From G963665925 sp963665925 (GTDB lineage Bacteria; Bacillota; Clostridia; Peptostreptococcales; Acidaminobacteraceae): a stretch of 64,000 nt of DNA. The translations under genes were made by a program, and so were the position numbers. The notes below the pieces were generated by a model that saw nothing but the letters and a program-made list of their open reading frames with translations, was not told the origin of the DNA and made no database searches. Positions 47,091 to 55,755 of this stretch are shown here, one piece after another (position 1 is the stretch's first letter; each line of letters opens with the position of its first letter). The stretch spans positions 2,232,001 to 2,296,000 of the forward strand of contig OY762511.1 of the NCBI GenBank assembly GCA_963665925.1, read 5' to 3'.

Positions 47091-47923
47091 ACAAGGGCAA
47101 GTTTACAGTATCTTCTTTTATTGAATCGAAAGAACAAGGTACAAAAATATCGATGCTGACAGCATATGATTATTCTACTGCAAAGCTGCTGGATGAAGCC
47201 GGTGTGGATTCCGTTTTGGTAGGCGATTCGCTGGGAATGACAATGCTGGGCTATGATGATACATTGAAAGTGACTATGGCAGATATGATTCACCACACAA
47301 GCGCAGTGGCACGCGGCGTCAAGAATGCATTTGTTGTGGGTGACATGCCATTTATGAGTTATCACGTAAGTGTTGAAGATGCGGTGCGAAATGCCGGGCG
47401 CTTTATTAAGGAAGCTGGAGCGGACGCTGTAAAGCTAGAAGGCGGCTCAGACGTGGTTGATGTGATCAAGGCCATTGTAAGAGCACAAATTCCTGTTGTA
47501 GGGCATCTTGGGCTGACACCGCAATCGGTGAACATGTTTGGTGGTTTCAAGGTTCAAGGCAAGAGCGAGGCACAGGCCAAGAAGCTGATTGACGAAGCAC
47601 TCTTACTTGAAGAGGCAGGATGCTGCGCGATTGTGCTTGAATGCGTTCCTGAGAAGCTTGCTAAAATTGTAAGTGAAAAGCTGACCATACCTACAATTGG
47701 TATTGGTGCCGGTAAATATTGTGATGGACAGGTGCTTGTAATTCAGGACATGCTGGGCATGTACTCTGATTTTACACCGAAGTTTGTGAAGAAATTTGCC
47801 GATGTGGGCACAGCGATGAAACAGGCTGTGGCCGATTACAAGACGGAAATACAGGCGATGACTTTCCCAGAGGAAAAGCATACCTTCAAGATAAAGGACG
47901 AAGTGCTCGACAAGCTGTATTAA
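47087..47923 (+). CDS. panB: Ketopantoate hydroxymethyltransferase (PanB)
   Basis: A 278-residue enzyme adding a hydroxymethyl group from methylene-tetrahydrofolate to alpha-ketoisovalerate, the first step to pantothenate. It shows MLTAYDYSTAKLLDEAG, VGDSLGMTMLGYDDT (metal-binding Asp), GDMPFMSYH, VKLEGG, GHLGLTPQS and IGIGAG, with catalytic Glu in VLECVP. Start overlaps the preceding reductase stop (ATGA). Second gene of the pan operon; the panC ribosome site lies directly after its stop. Confidence 0.97.
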   Translation: MNKGKFTVSSFIESKEQGTKISMLTAYDYSTAKLLDEAGVDSVLVGDSLGMTMLGYDDTLKVTMADMIHHTSAVARGVKNAFVVGDMPFMSYHVSVEDAVRNAGRFIKEAGADAVKLEGGSDVVDVIKAIVRAQIPVVGHLGLTPQSVNMFGGFKVQGKSEAQAKKLIDEALLLEEAGCCAIVLECVPEKLAKIVSEKLTIPTIGIGAGKYCDGQVLVIQDMLGMYSDFTPKFVKKFADVGTAMKQAVADYKTEIQAMTFPEEKHTFKIKDEVLDKLY

Positions 47924-47940
47924 TGAGCCAGGAGGCAGCT

Positions 47941-48792
47941 ATGGAACTATTTAAAAGTGGCAAGGAACTGCGAGAAGTAATCAAGGGCTTGAAAAGACAA
48001 GGAAAGTCGGTTGGCTTTGTACCAACCATGGGCTTTCTTCATGAGGGACATAAATCACTAATGGATCGTGCGCGCAAGGAAAATGACATCCTTGTTGCAA
48101 GCGTGTTTGTAAATCCGACACAGTTCGGTCCGGGTGAAGATTTGGAATCCTATCCGCGTGACATCGATAGGGACAAGGCGCTTATGGCTTCTGCGGGAGT
48201 GGATTATGTTTTCTACCCTGGTGTGGATGAAATGTATCCACAGGGCTACTGCACCTATGTTGAAGTTGAAGGAACAATAACCAAGCGTCTTTGCGGCGCA
48301 AGTCGTGAAGGACACTTTAGAGGTGTTGCGACGGTTGTGACCAAGCTTTTCAATCTGTGTGTACCAGACCGGGCGTATTTTGGAATGAAGGATGCCCAGC
48401 AGGTCTCTGTCATACAGCGTATGGTTGAGGATATGAATATTGATATAGAAATCGTACCCTGTCCGATTGTTCGTGAAGCTGACGGACTTGCCCTGAGTTC
48501 ACGCAATACGTATTTGGATGAAAGACAAAGAAAAGATGCGCTTGTGCTCTCAAAATCACTGGCACACGCAAAGGACCTAATCGCATCCGGTGAGCGCGAC
48601 GCCCAAAGGGTCTATCAGTCAATGAAAAAAATGATTGACGCAGTTGAGTATGCGAAGATTGACTATATCGAAATCGTGGATGGCCGTACACTTGAACCTG
48701 TAGAGCTAATAGCAGGCGATACGTTGATTGCGCTTGCGGTATGGATTGGAAAACCGAAATTGATTGATAACATCAGGTTGGAGGTTGAGTAG
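47941..48792 (+). CDS. panC: Pantothenate synthetase (PanC)
   Basis: A 283-residue ligase joining pantoate and beta-alanine with ATP. Signature segments: VPTMGFLHEGHKSL (HxGH, about 28-41), VASVFVNPTQFGP, CGASREGHFRGVATVV, FGMKDAQQVSVI and LALSSRNTYL (KMSKS-like). ATG 47941 has GGAGG 6 bases upstream; the frame-start ATG at 47923 has no site. It ends directly at the ATG of panD, so the two are coupled. Confidence 0.97.
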   Translation: MELFKSGKELREVIKGLKRQGKSVGFVPTMGFLHEGHKSLMDRARKENDILVASVFVNPTQFGPGEDLESYPRDIDRDKALMASAGVDYVFYPGVDEMYPQGYCTYVEVEGTITKRLCGASREGHFRGVATVVTKLFNLCVPDRAYFGMKDAQQVSVIQRMVEDMNIDIEIVPCPIVREADGLALSSRNTYLDERQRKDALVLSKSLAHAKDLIASGERDAQRVYQSMKKMIDAVEYAKIDYIEIVDGRTLEPVELIAGDTLIALAVWIGKPKLIDNIRLEVE

Positions 48793-49176
48793 ATGTTGGT
48801 GAATATGTTTAAAGGCAAGATCCACAGGGCTGTCATTACTGAGGCAAACCTGAACTATGTCGGATCAATTACAATAGACAAGACCCTTATGGACGCAGCA
48901 GGTATTCTGCCTGGTGAAAGAGTTCAAATTGTTGACAACAACAATGGTTCAAGACTTGAGACATACGTCATTGAGGGTGAGCCGGACAGTGGAATCATTT
49001 GCTTGAATGGTGCAGCAGCACGTATGGTACAGCCTGGCGATGTCTGCATTATTATCGCTTACTGCTGGATTGAGCAGGAAAAGGCACTTGATTTTGAGCC
49101 GAAGGTCGTGTTCTGTGATGAGAACAACCGCATTGTGGAAATGGCTTCAAAGGAAACGCACGGCGATATCAAATAG
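48793..49176 (+). CDS. panD: Aspartate 1-decarboxylase proenzyme (PanD)
   Basis: A 127-residue pyruvoyl enzyme making beta-alanine from aspartate. The self-cleavage site is Gly24-Ser25 in YVGSITID, the same residue numbers as in the E. coli enzyme, which supports the start at ATG 48793 rather than ATG 48805. Other family segments are KIHRAVITEANLNY and GAAARMVQPGDVCIIIAYC. GGAGG lies 9 bases before the start. Last gene of a complete beta-alanine and pantoate to pantothenate operon. Confidence 0.96.
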   Translation: MLVNMFKGKIHRAVITEANLNYVGSITIDKTLMDAAGILPGERVQIVDNNNGSRLETYVIEGEPDSGIICLNGAAARMVQPGDVCIIIAYCWIEQEKALDFEPKVVFCDENNRIVEMASKETHGDIK

Positions 49177-49238
49177 ACATGCGGCTAAGTAATCGTCAAA
49201 TTTGAAGGCGGAGTGTCTTCTGAATCAATTGAAATCTG

Positions 49239-49316
49239 AAATCCCGAATTTTCACTAGGGTGCGCCTCCAGACTGGTCAAGGCGCATAATTCTATTGGAA
49301 GTTCGGGATTTTTCAT
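49239..49316 (+). terminator. Two-level hairpin terminator of the pan operon
   Basis: Outer stem AAATCCCGAA (49239-49248) / TTCGGGATTT (49302-49311), inner TGCGCC/GGCGCA (49261-49286), then TTCATTTTG. Confidence 0.8.
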
Positions 49317-49390
49317 TTTGAAGCATGGAATCTGCTATAATGAAATCAACTTTTATGTGTGAACAGAGATAAGGGCAGGGGGCGCTCGCT

Positions 49391-50959
49391 TTGAAACTAT
49401 ACACAAAACTGGCTGTGATGACCATCATCCTCATCATGCTGACACTGACAATCAGTGGTGTCTTGGTTGGCAAGTGGGAGTTCAGAAGATTTGAAGCATC
49501 CATGGAAAAGGATCTGATGAATGTTTCTCGGACACTTTCAGAAAGTGAAATTGTACAAGATGGGCTCAAAAGTGGAAGGTCGGAAGAAATTCAGGCCTAT
49601 GTGAAGCGGCTCTTGAATACGCTTGATGAAGTGGACATCATCACTGTTGCGGACATGGATTCCATACGGTATGGGCATCCCAACGACAGTCGCATCGGCC
49701 AGCGCTTCGTCGGTGGAGATGAAGTGCGTGTCATTGAAGAGGGTGTGAGCTATGTTTCAGTGGCAACAGGCACGCTAGGGCGGTCGCTGCGTGCATTTGC
49801 GCCAGTTTATTCCGGTGACGAACAGGTTGGCTTTGTCATGACCGGACACATGTACAATTCGGTTCTTGCCCAGAGGCGACAGATGGAAAAGAACTTTGCA
49901 ATCTATGCATTTTGGGGAACCTTTCTTGGCAGTATTGGTGCATTTTTCATATCACGGTCCATCAAGAAGAGTCTGCTCAATCTTGAACCCAGTGAAATTG
50001 CGCGCCTTTATAGAAACCAGGAAGGCATACTATCTGCAGCCAGGGAAGGGATTATCGCCATAGACGCCAAAAAGAACATTACCTTGGTCAATCAGTCTGC
50101 CATAGAAATACTGGGTGGTGCAGGTGAAAATGTTGTTGGCAGGCCTGTGCAGGAAGTCTTTCCAGACACGGGGCTGGTGCGTGTCATGGAAACCGGTGAA
50201 GCGGAAATTGGGCGAGAACGGGCTTTTGCAGGGACACATATTCTGGCCAACAGGATTCCCATCCTTGAAGAGGGGCGTATTGTAGGAGCTATGGCAACTT
50301 TTCTTGACCGTACGGAGTTTACAAAGATGGCTGAAGAGGTGACGGGGGTAAATATCATTCTTGATGCCCTCCGGGCCAATGCCCATGAGTTTAGAAACAA
50401 AATGCATGTACTCCTTGGCCTGCTTCAGCTTGAAGAGTACGACCGCGCCAGAGCATATATCAGGGATGTTGAATCGGACAATGAAAACATCCGGCGCATG
50501 GTCTCAGGTAAAATCAAGAATGCAACAATGGGGGCCCTGCTCCTAGGAAAGTACAATCGAGCCAAGGAAGAGGGCATAGAGCTTCATTTGACTGAAGACA
50601 GCAGACTTGAAGCGGATTGCGGTGTACCGGATGATGCCCTAATTGTCGTTCTTGGCAATTTGATTGAAAACGCCATTGAAGCGATTTCAAGAGCGGAAAT
50701 CGAATCGGGAGAGGTACAGGTTTACATCAGCTCCATCGAAGATGAAGTGGTTTGCCAGGTGCGGGATAATGGTCCGGGAATGTCGAGAGATCAGATTGAA
50801 TGTTCCTTTGACAGAGGTGTCACGACAAAGCCTGGATCTACAGGCATAGGCCTTGACCTGGTTGCAAAGACGCTTGAACTCTATGAGGGCACAATTACCC
50901 TTGAGAGTGAGCTCGGTCAGGGGATTGAGGCGACGGCAGTTTTTAAAAGGGGGAAGTGA
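49391..50959 (+). CDS. Sensor histidine kinase, CitA/DcuS family
   Basis: A 522-residue sensor for extracellular di- or tricarboxylates. TM1 is at about 8-30, the extracellular Cache/PDC-type domain spans about 31-165, TM2 is at about 170-190, a cytoplasmic PAS domain covers about 210-320, and the SpoOB-type dimerisation region carries the phospho-acceptor in ANAHEFRNKMH (about 338). A GHKL ATPase domain ends it (N box NLIENAIEAI, DNGPGM, GSTGIGLDLV). Start TTG 49391 has AGGGGG about 8 bases upstream. The response regulator starts 1 base after its stop, and a 2-hydroxycarboxylate transporter follows. Confidence 0.92.
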   Translation: MKLYTKLAVMTIILIMLTLTISGVLVGKWEFRRFEASMEKDLMNVSRTLSESEIVQDGLKSGRSEEIQAYVKRLLNTLDEVDIITVADMDSIRYGHPNDSRIGQRFVGGDEVRVIEEGVSYVSVATGTLGRSLRAFAPVYSGDEQVGFVMTGHMYNSVLAQRRQMEKNFAIYAFWGTFLGSIGAFFISRSIKKSLLNLEPSEIARLYRNQEGILSAAREGIIAIDAKKNITLVNQSAIEILGGAGENVVGRPVQEVFPDTGLVRVMETGEAEIGRERAFAGTHILANRIPILEEGRIVGAMATFLDRTEFTKMAEEVTGVNIILDALRANAHEFRNKMHVLLGLLQLEEYDRARAYIRDVESDNENIRRMVSGKIKNATMGALLLGKYNRAKEEGIELHLTEDSRLEADCGVPDDALIVVLGNLIENAIEAISRAEIESGEVQVYISSIEDEVVCQVRDNGPGMSRDQIECSFDRGVTTKPGSTGIGLDLVAKTLELYEGTITLESELGQGIEATAVFKRGK

Positions 50960-50960
50960 A

Positions 50961-51641
50961 ATGTGGAAGGTTCTGGTTGTAGAAGACGATCCCATGCTTG
51001 CGGAAATTCATAAGCGCTATATAGAAAGCAATCCGGATTTTTCCTGTGTTGCCATTGCGCACGATGCCAAAGAGGCATTCCATCAAATTGAAAAGACAAA
51101 TCCGGATTTGATTTTTCTCGATGTCTACCTTCCGCAAATGACTGGACTTGATTTTCTGAAGGCGCTGAGGGCGAGCGAAAAGCAGATCGATGTCATTCTC
51201 ATAACCGCTGCACGTGCGCCGGAACAGGTGGAGACAGCCTATCGCTACGGTGCTGTCGACTATCTGATCAAGCCCTTTGAGTTCAGCAGGCTCAATGAAG
51301 CCCTAGAAGCCTATAAGCACCGTAAGAGGCTTGCGGGTAAGGAAGAGATCCTTGATCAGAAATCGCTGGATGAAATCTACAGACACATATCAATAAAAGC
51401 AGATGCAGTTCTTCCAAAGGGCCTTCATGAGCGTACGCTTGAGAGAGTGCGAAAATGTATAGACCAGTTCAGCAAACCCGTTACCATTGAGGAGATTGCT
51501 GAAGTCATGGAAATGTCGAAGGTCACACTGCGTAGGTACTTGGAGTACATGGAAAAAGCGGGTGATATAGATATTCAGATGTCATACGGCCTGCGTGGAC
51601 GACCCTCTTATACCTACATGAAGAAAGGTTTTGATAAATAG
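50961..51641 (+). CDS. Response regulator, CitB/DcuR family
   Basis: A 226-residue regulator. The receiver domain has Asp9-Asp10, phospho-acceptor Asp in LIFLDVYLPQM (near 55), a Thr/Ala switch and Lys in YLIKPFEF. The C-terminal helix-turn-helix has VTIEEIAEVMEMSKVTLRRYLEYM in two blocks (about 172-195). ATG 50961 has GGGGGAAG upstream and lies 1 base after the kinase stop. By family analogy it activates the adjacent citrate/malate-type transporter gene when phosphorylated. Its terminator begins inside the last codons. Confidence 0.92.
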   Translation: MWKVLVVEDDPMLAEIHKRYIESNPDFSCVAIAHDAKEAFHQIEKTNPDLIFLDVYLPQMTGLDFLKALRASEKQIDVILITAARAPEQVETAYRYGAVDYLIKPFEFSRLNEALEAYKHRKRLAGKEEILDQKSLDEIYRHISIKADAVLPKGLHERTLERVRKCIDQFSKPVTIEEIAEVMEMSKVTLRRYLEYMEKAGDIDIQMSYGLRGRPSYTYMKKGFDK

Positions 51642-51660
51642 TTATCAAAACCTTTTTTAT
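51624..51660 (+). terminator. Intrinsic terminator of the CitA/CitB-type operon
   Basis: AAAGGTTTTGATAA (51624-51637) / TTATCAAAACCTTT (51642-51655) and a T tract. The left arm includes the last codons and stop of the regulator gene. Confidence 0.85.
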
Positions 51661-51824
51661 TTGCATTAATGGTTTGAATATTTAGAAAAACAGACGGCAA
51701 AGGTTTTCAGAGGTAATATAAAAGCGAAATAGAGCGGATTAAGCAGTTCGAAAAGCACCAAGTGGTGCGGGCAGCGTTTGGTCGCTGTCAGGGGAAACCG
51801 CTGTACAATCAAGGGGGAGTAAAA

Positions 51825-53132
51825 ATGAGCACAAATCTTGCCGCAGAAGAACGTCTGGAGACCAAACCGGCTTTTGAACTGATGGGTATGTCTGTTGGCG
51901 TCTTCGGTGTGTTGACCGCAATTACGCTGGCTGCAGTCTATCTGAATGCCTTGCCGAAGGGGATGATTGGCGCACTGCCGCTCATGATGATCATCGGTGC
52001 GGCGCTCAATGAGCTGGGGAATAGGACGCCGGGCGTGAAGGATTATCTTGGTGGTGGTCCCATTGTCATCATTTTCGCATCTGCAGCACTTGTGACTTAT
52101 GGTGTCATTCCGGAATATGCAAAAGATATCATGGTCAATTTTATGAAGGGTGAAGGCTTTCTGAATTTTTACATTGCAGCACTTATAACAGGTTCTATTT
52201 TAGGAATGAGTCGAGACCTTCTCATTAAAGCAGCCGTAAGATATTTGCCAGTAATTATTGCAGGCGTTGCAACATCACTTCTGCTTGTAGGCCTTGCAGG
52301 CATGCTTCTCGGATACGGTTTCTCTGAAGCCGTAATGTACGTTGGTATTCCAATTATGGGCGGCGGCATGGGTGCAGGCGCGGTTCCGCTTTCACAAATA
52401 TTCGGAGATGCACTCAATGTAGATCCTGCGCTTCTGATGTCGAAGATGGTCCCAGCCCTTGCGTTAGGGAATGCTACAGCAATTGTAATCGGCGGTATGC
52501 TCAACAGAATCGGCAAGAAGCAGAAAGCCCTTTCTGGAAATGGACGCCTTATGAAGAATCAGGATATTGTACCGATTGAAGAGGAAGAGAGCAAGGCGCT
52601 GTCCATTGAAAAAATGGGTCAGGGGATCCTGATGGCAACCACCTTCTTTGCACTTGGAAAAATTCTTGCCAACTATGTACCTGTCCATTCATATGCCCTT
52701 ATGATTATTTCAGTGGCAGCTGTCAAAGTTGCAGGCATTATTCCTGAAAAATATGAGCAGTCAGCACATCAGTGGTTCCGATTTGTAATGAAAAACTTTA
52801 CGCCGGCACTCCTGGTTGGTATTGGTGTTGCCTATACAGACCTCAATGCAGTTATAGAATCATTCAGTCTGATTTATGTGGTGCTTGTATTTGTAACGGT
52901 TGCCGGAGCGGTAATTGGCTCAGGCATCGCGGGTCATTTCCTGGGCTTCTATCCAATTGAAGCTGCGATTACAGCGGGTCTTTGCATGGCAAACATGGGT
53001 GGCACAGGCGATGTCGCAGTGCTGTCTGCGTCTGAACGTATGGAACTTATGCCATTTGCCCAGATTTCATCCCGTATTGGGGGCGCATTCATGCTCATTG
53101 TAGCAACGAGCTTACTGGGGATGTTCTTCTAG
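51825..53132 (+). CDS. 2-hydroxycarboxylate transporter family protein (citrate/malate:cation symporter)
   Basis: A 435-residue transporter with 10-11 hydrophobic segments and both re-entrant-loop GGxG motifs of the 2HCT family: MGGGMGAGAVPLSQI (first) and MANMGGTGDVAVLSAS (second), with the C-terminal Arg in QISSRIGGAFML. Substrates in the family are citrate, malate and lactate. The CitA/CitB-type genes just upstream predict substrate-induced expression. ATG 51825 has GGGGGAG upstream; the longer frame from 51762 has no site. Two small hairpins (GCACCA/TGGTGC at 51756-51769, CAGCG/CGCTG at 51773-51788) lie in the leader. Confidence 0.92.
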   Translation: MSTNLAAEERLETKPAFELMGMSVGVFGVLTAITLAAVYLNALPKGMIGALPLMMIIGAALNELGNRTPGVKDYLGGGPIVIIFASAALVTYGVIPEYAKDIMVNFMKGEGFLNFYIAALITGSILGMSRDLLIKAAVRYLPVIIAGVATSLLLVGLAGMLLGYGFSEAVMYVGIPIMGGGMGAGAVPLSQIFGDALNVDPALLMSKMVPALALGNATAIVIGGMLNRIGKKQKALSGNGRLMKNQDIVPIEEEESKALSIEKMGQGILMATTFFALGKILANYVPVHSYALMIISVAAVKVAGIIPEKYEQSAHQWFRFVMKNFTPALLVGIGVAYTDLNAVIESFSLIYVVLVFVTVAGAVIGSGIAGHFLGFYPIEAAITAGLCMANMGGTGDVAVLSASERMELMPFAQISSRIGGAFMLIVATSLLGMFF

Positions 53133-53161
53133 AAGGGCATCAATCAACCTGTAAAATTTTA

Positions 53162-53209
53162 AAGAAGCTGTCGAAGAAAATGTTCTTCGGCAGCTTCTTG
53201 ATTTTTTTT
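53162..53209 (+). terminator. Intrinsic terminator of the 2HCT gene
   Basis: AAGAAGCTGTCGAAGAA (53162-53178) pairs with TTCTTCGGCAGCTTCTT (53183-53199) with one G:T, then GATTTTTTTT. The T tract overlaps the -35 region of the next promoter. Confidence 0.9.
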
Positions 53210-53225
53210 GAGAGAGGTGTATACT
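53198..53225 (+). promoter_or_regulatory. Promoter of the TetR-ABC exporter operon
   Basis: TTGATT (53198-53203), 16-base spacer, TATACT (53220-53225). The palindromic operator starts at the last base of the -10 hexamer. Confidence 0.7.
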
Positions 53226-53248
53226 AATGAGTGAGTACTCACTCATTA
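53225..53248. promoter_or_regulatory. 24-bp perfect palindromic operator, probable TetR-family site
   Basis: Perfect palindrome with half-site TAATGAGTGAGT, placed at the transcription start of the operon whose first gene is a TetR regulator. TGAGTGA...TCACTCA palindromes are common operators of TetR/AcrR repressors, so autorepression of the exporter operon is very likely. Confidence 0.8.
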
Positions 53249-53310
53249 AAGGTGAGCAGCGAAATTCAGTGGCTTATAAAGGCTATTATAATATTAAGGA
53301 GGGTGAAGTT

Positions 53311-53928
53311 ATGTCAAAACCGAGCATGCGTGATAAGGTTATTGCGTCAGCAATTTTGCTGTTTGCAAAGCATGGCTATACAGGGACATCAACCGCACAG
53401 ATTGCAAAGGAAGCAGGTTGTGCAGAGGGAACTATTTTCAGGTATTTCCCCAAAAAAATTGATCTGCTGAGGTTTGTGGCTTCCGAGTTCATACGCCAGT
53501 TCGGAGGGGGAATTGCAACGAAGACCCTGTATGAAATCGTGGAGAGTTCAGAGGACATGACTGCGGTGGAATTTATTGAAGCCCTGATGTATGACCGAAT
53601 GAAGCTGCTTAGAGACAACTCGGAAATTCTCAAAATTGTTGTTTATGAAATCAATTTTCATGATGAACTGAAGGCGCAGTTTTTCAATGAATTCATGACC
53701 AATTTAAAGGGTGTTGGCAGCATGGTTTCGGATGTTCTGGCAGACAAGCTCGAAATGGACCAGATTGATTTTATGCTGGCTCTGCGCGGGCTTATGGGTC
53801 AGATTTTCGCCATACTATTCCAACTCAATTTTTTGGAGCCTGACCAGGTGCCTGATGACGATCAAAAGCTCCATGAACTTGTACATGCATCTGCACAGCT
53901 ATTAATTAACGGACTAAAGGGGATGTAG
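53311..53928 (+). CDS. TetR/AcrR-family transcriptional repressor
   Basis: A 205-residue repressor. The N-terminal helix-turn-helix domain is typical: KVIASAILLFAKHGYTGTSTAQIAKEAGCAEGTIFRYFPKK in sequence blocks (residues 9-49). The ligand-binding C-terminal domain is variable. ATG 53311 has AGGAGGG 7 bases upstream; the frame-start ATG at 53227 lies inside the palindromic operator. It leads TetR-adaptor-ATPase-permease, and the operator at 53225-53248 predicts self-control. The inducer is probably a drug or lipid-like compound carried by the exporter, which is inference. Confidence 0.92.
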   Translation: MSKPSMRDKVIASAILLFAKHGYTGTSTAQIAKEAGCAEGTIFRYFPKKIDLLRFVASEFIRQFGGGIATKTLYEIVESSEDMTAVEFIEALMYDRMKLLRDNSEILKIVVYEINFHDELKAQFFNEFMTNLKGVGSMVSDVLADKLEMDQIDFMLALRGLMGQIFAILFQLNFLEPDQVPDDDQKLHELVHASAQLLINGLKGM

Positions 53929-53930
53929 CA

Positions 53931-54953
53931 ATGATTATAAGAGGAAAAGTTAGAATTTTGGCAGTGGCGTTCACACTGATGATCATGCTTGCTGGCTGCC
54001 GCGTGGAAAAAGTAGATTACTATACTGGAACTGTGGAGGGCGATAAATACGCAGTCATGACCTCGGTTTCAGGGGAAATTGAGGCCGTTTATGTCAAAGA
54101 GGGAGACCGTGTGGAAGAGGGGCAAAAAATCGCACAGCTGGATACGGACGCTCTGGAAATTGAAAAAATGCGTCTTGAAGCGGTGCTCGAAGGTGCACAG
54201 GCAGACCTTAGAAATATTGCCAATGGTGCACGCGAGGAAGAAATCAATCAGATTTATCAACAGATCGCCCAGCAGGAGGATCAAATTGGTATTCTAAAGG
54301 ACCAGTACAATCATGTTGAGGATGCGTATGTCAAGATGACACGCCTGTTTGAAAGCGGCGCGGCGTCGCAGCAGCAAAAGGATGATGCCAAGCTTGCAAA
54401 AGGCAATGCGGCCCTCATGCTGGAGCAGGCACGTGCGCAGAAAAAACTTCTCGATGAAAACCTGGCGCTGGTTCTAGAAGGAGCTACAGAGGAAGAACTG
54501 CTTTCTGCTAAGAGCCGTGTTGAAAGTGCAAAATGGGCGGTTGCGGCTGTTGAAGACAAGATTCAAAGCGCCACGATTACCGCGAAACACAGCGGGACCA
54601 TAGAAACGGTCTATCTAAATGCTGGAGAGCAGTACGCGGTTTCTGCGAAGATTGCCGACATTGTTGACTTGCAGGTGCTGAACATTCGCATTTATGTTGA
54701 GGAGAAAAACCTCCAGCATGTCAAAGTGGGAGATGCTGTGCTCGTAAAGGTAGACTATGATTCGACCTTTGAGACATCTGGAATTGTCGAGTTTATCGCT
54801 TCAGAGGGCGAGTTTACGCCTAAAAACCTTGAGACCAAGGAAAACAGGCAGGAGGTCGTTTATGAAGTGCGGATCAGGCTGGAGGATACCAGTCAGGTCT
54901 TAAAGCCGGGAATGCTTGTAGATGCGTATCTGGGAGATGATGACAATGAATGA
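53931..54953 (+). CDS. HlyD-family membrane-fusion lipoprotein of an ABC exporter
   Basis: A 340-residue adaptor protein. Signal peptide and lipobox LAGC put Cys23 at the mature N terminus. The biotinyl-lipoyl halves are GEIEAVYVKEGDRVEEGQKIAQLD (early, in pieces) and HSGTIETVYLNAGEQY (about 220). Between them lies a long coiled coil (about 75-210), and beta-barrel and membrane-proximal domains follow. It resembles YbhG. It starts 2 bases after the tetR stop and overlaps the ATPase gene by 8 bases. In a single-membrane cell such adaptors probably reach through the wall. Confidence 0.9.
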   Translation: MIIRGKVRILAVAFTLMIMLAGCRVEKVDYYTGTVEGDKYAVMTSVSGEIEAVYVKEGDRVEEGQKIAQLDTDALEIEKMRLEAVLEGAQADLRNIANGAREEEINQIYQQIAQQEDQIGILKDQYNHVEDAYVKMTRLFESGAASQQQKDDAKLAKGNAALMLEQARAQKKLLDENLALVLEGATEEELLSAKSRVESAKWAVAAVEDKIQSATITAKHSGTIETVYLNAGEQYAVSAKIADIVDLQVLNIRIYVEEKNLQHVKVGDAVLVKVDYDSTFETSGIVEFIASEGEFTPKNLETKENRQEVVYEVRIRLEDTSQVLKPGMLVDAYLGDDDNE

Positions 54954-55755
54954 AGCATCAGGACAGGAAACACTCATTCAAATTCGGGATTTGCACAAGT
55001 CTTTTGGAAAGCTTGAAGCTGTGGGTGGCATTGATCTGGATATTCCAAGAGGCAAGATATTTGGTCTTCTCGGTCCCAACGGCGCGGGAAAATCCACACT
55101 CATACGCATGCTGTGCGGTGTGCTTCGCCCGACATCTGGAAGTGGAACGGTTTTCGGATACGATATCGTCAAGGACGCAGAACTGATCAAGCAAAATATC
55201 GGATACATGTCTCAAAAGTTCAGTCTCTATGAGGATTTGACCGTCTATGAGAACCTGAAGTTCTATACGGAAATTTACAATGTGAACCGAAAAGAGGTGG
55301 ATCAGCGTATAGAGCAGATTGTCAATATGGCTGGGCTATCCGGACGGAAGAACCAGATAACCGGCACCCTGTCCGGAGGGTGGAAGCAGCGTTTAGCGCT
55401 GGGGTGCACCCTGATTCATAGACCCAAACTCCTCATTCTGGATGAACCTACAGCAGGTGTTGACCCGGTTTCAAGAAGAATCTTCTGGGAAATCATCTAC
55501 AGGCTCTCGCGTCAGGGCATCAGCATTCTTGTGACAACCCATTATATGGATGAGGCTGAAAGCTGTGATGAAGTTGCCTTTATATTTCGGGGAAACCTTA
55601 TTGGTAGGGGAACGCCAAGTGAAATTATCAGCGAACTGGGTGTGAAGACCCTGGAAGATGTATTCATCAAGTATGAGGAAGAGGTAACTGGCAACAAGGT
55701 CATGAGTTCCTATGACGAGCTGAAATTCCTTCTGAGAGAGGGGGATGAAAATTGA
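54946..55755 (+). CDS. ABC exporter ATP-binding protein (ABC-2 type)
   Basis: A 269-residue ATPase. Walker A GPNGAGKST (about 45-53), Q loop YMSQKFSL, signature LSGGWKQRLALG (about 145; Trp and Lys replace the usual QxQR), Walker B LLILDEPTAGVD and the H-loop TTHYMDEAE. ATG 54946 has GGGAG 9 bases upstream. It overlaps both neighbours, so it is translationally coupled. Together with the permease it powers drug- or lipid-type export. Confidence 0.94.
   Translation: MNEASGQETLIQIRDLHKSFGKLEAVGGIDLDIPRGKIFGLLGPNGAGKSTLIRMLCGVLRPTSGSGTVFGYDIVKDAELIKQNIGYMSQKFSLYEDLTVYENLKFYTEIYNVNRKEVDQRIEQIVNMAGLSGRKNQITGTLSGGWKQRLALGCTLIHRPKLLILDEPTAGVDPVSRRIFWEIIYRLSRQGISILVTTHYMDEAESCDEVAFIFRGNLIGRGTPSEIISELGVKTLEDVFIKYEEEVTGNKVMSSYDELKFLLREGDEN

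Noticed and set aside
51762..51824. N-terminal extension of the 2HCT transporter
   Set aside because: No ribosome site at the upstream start, and the extra residues cover leader hairpins; ATG 51825 is well supported.
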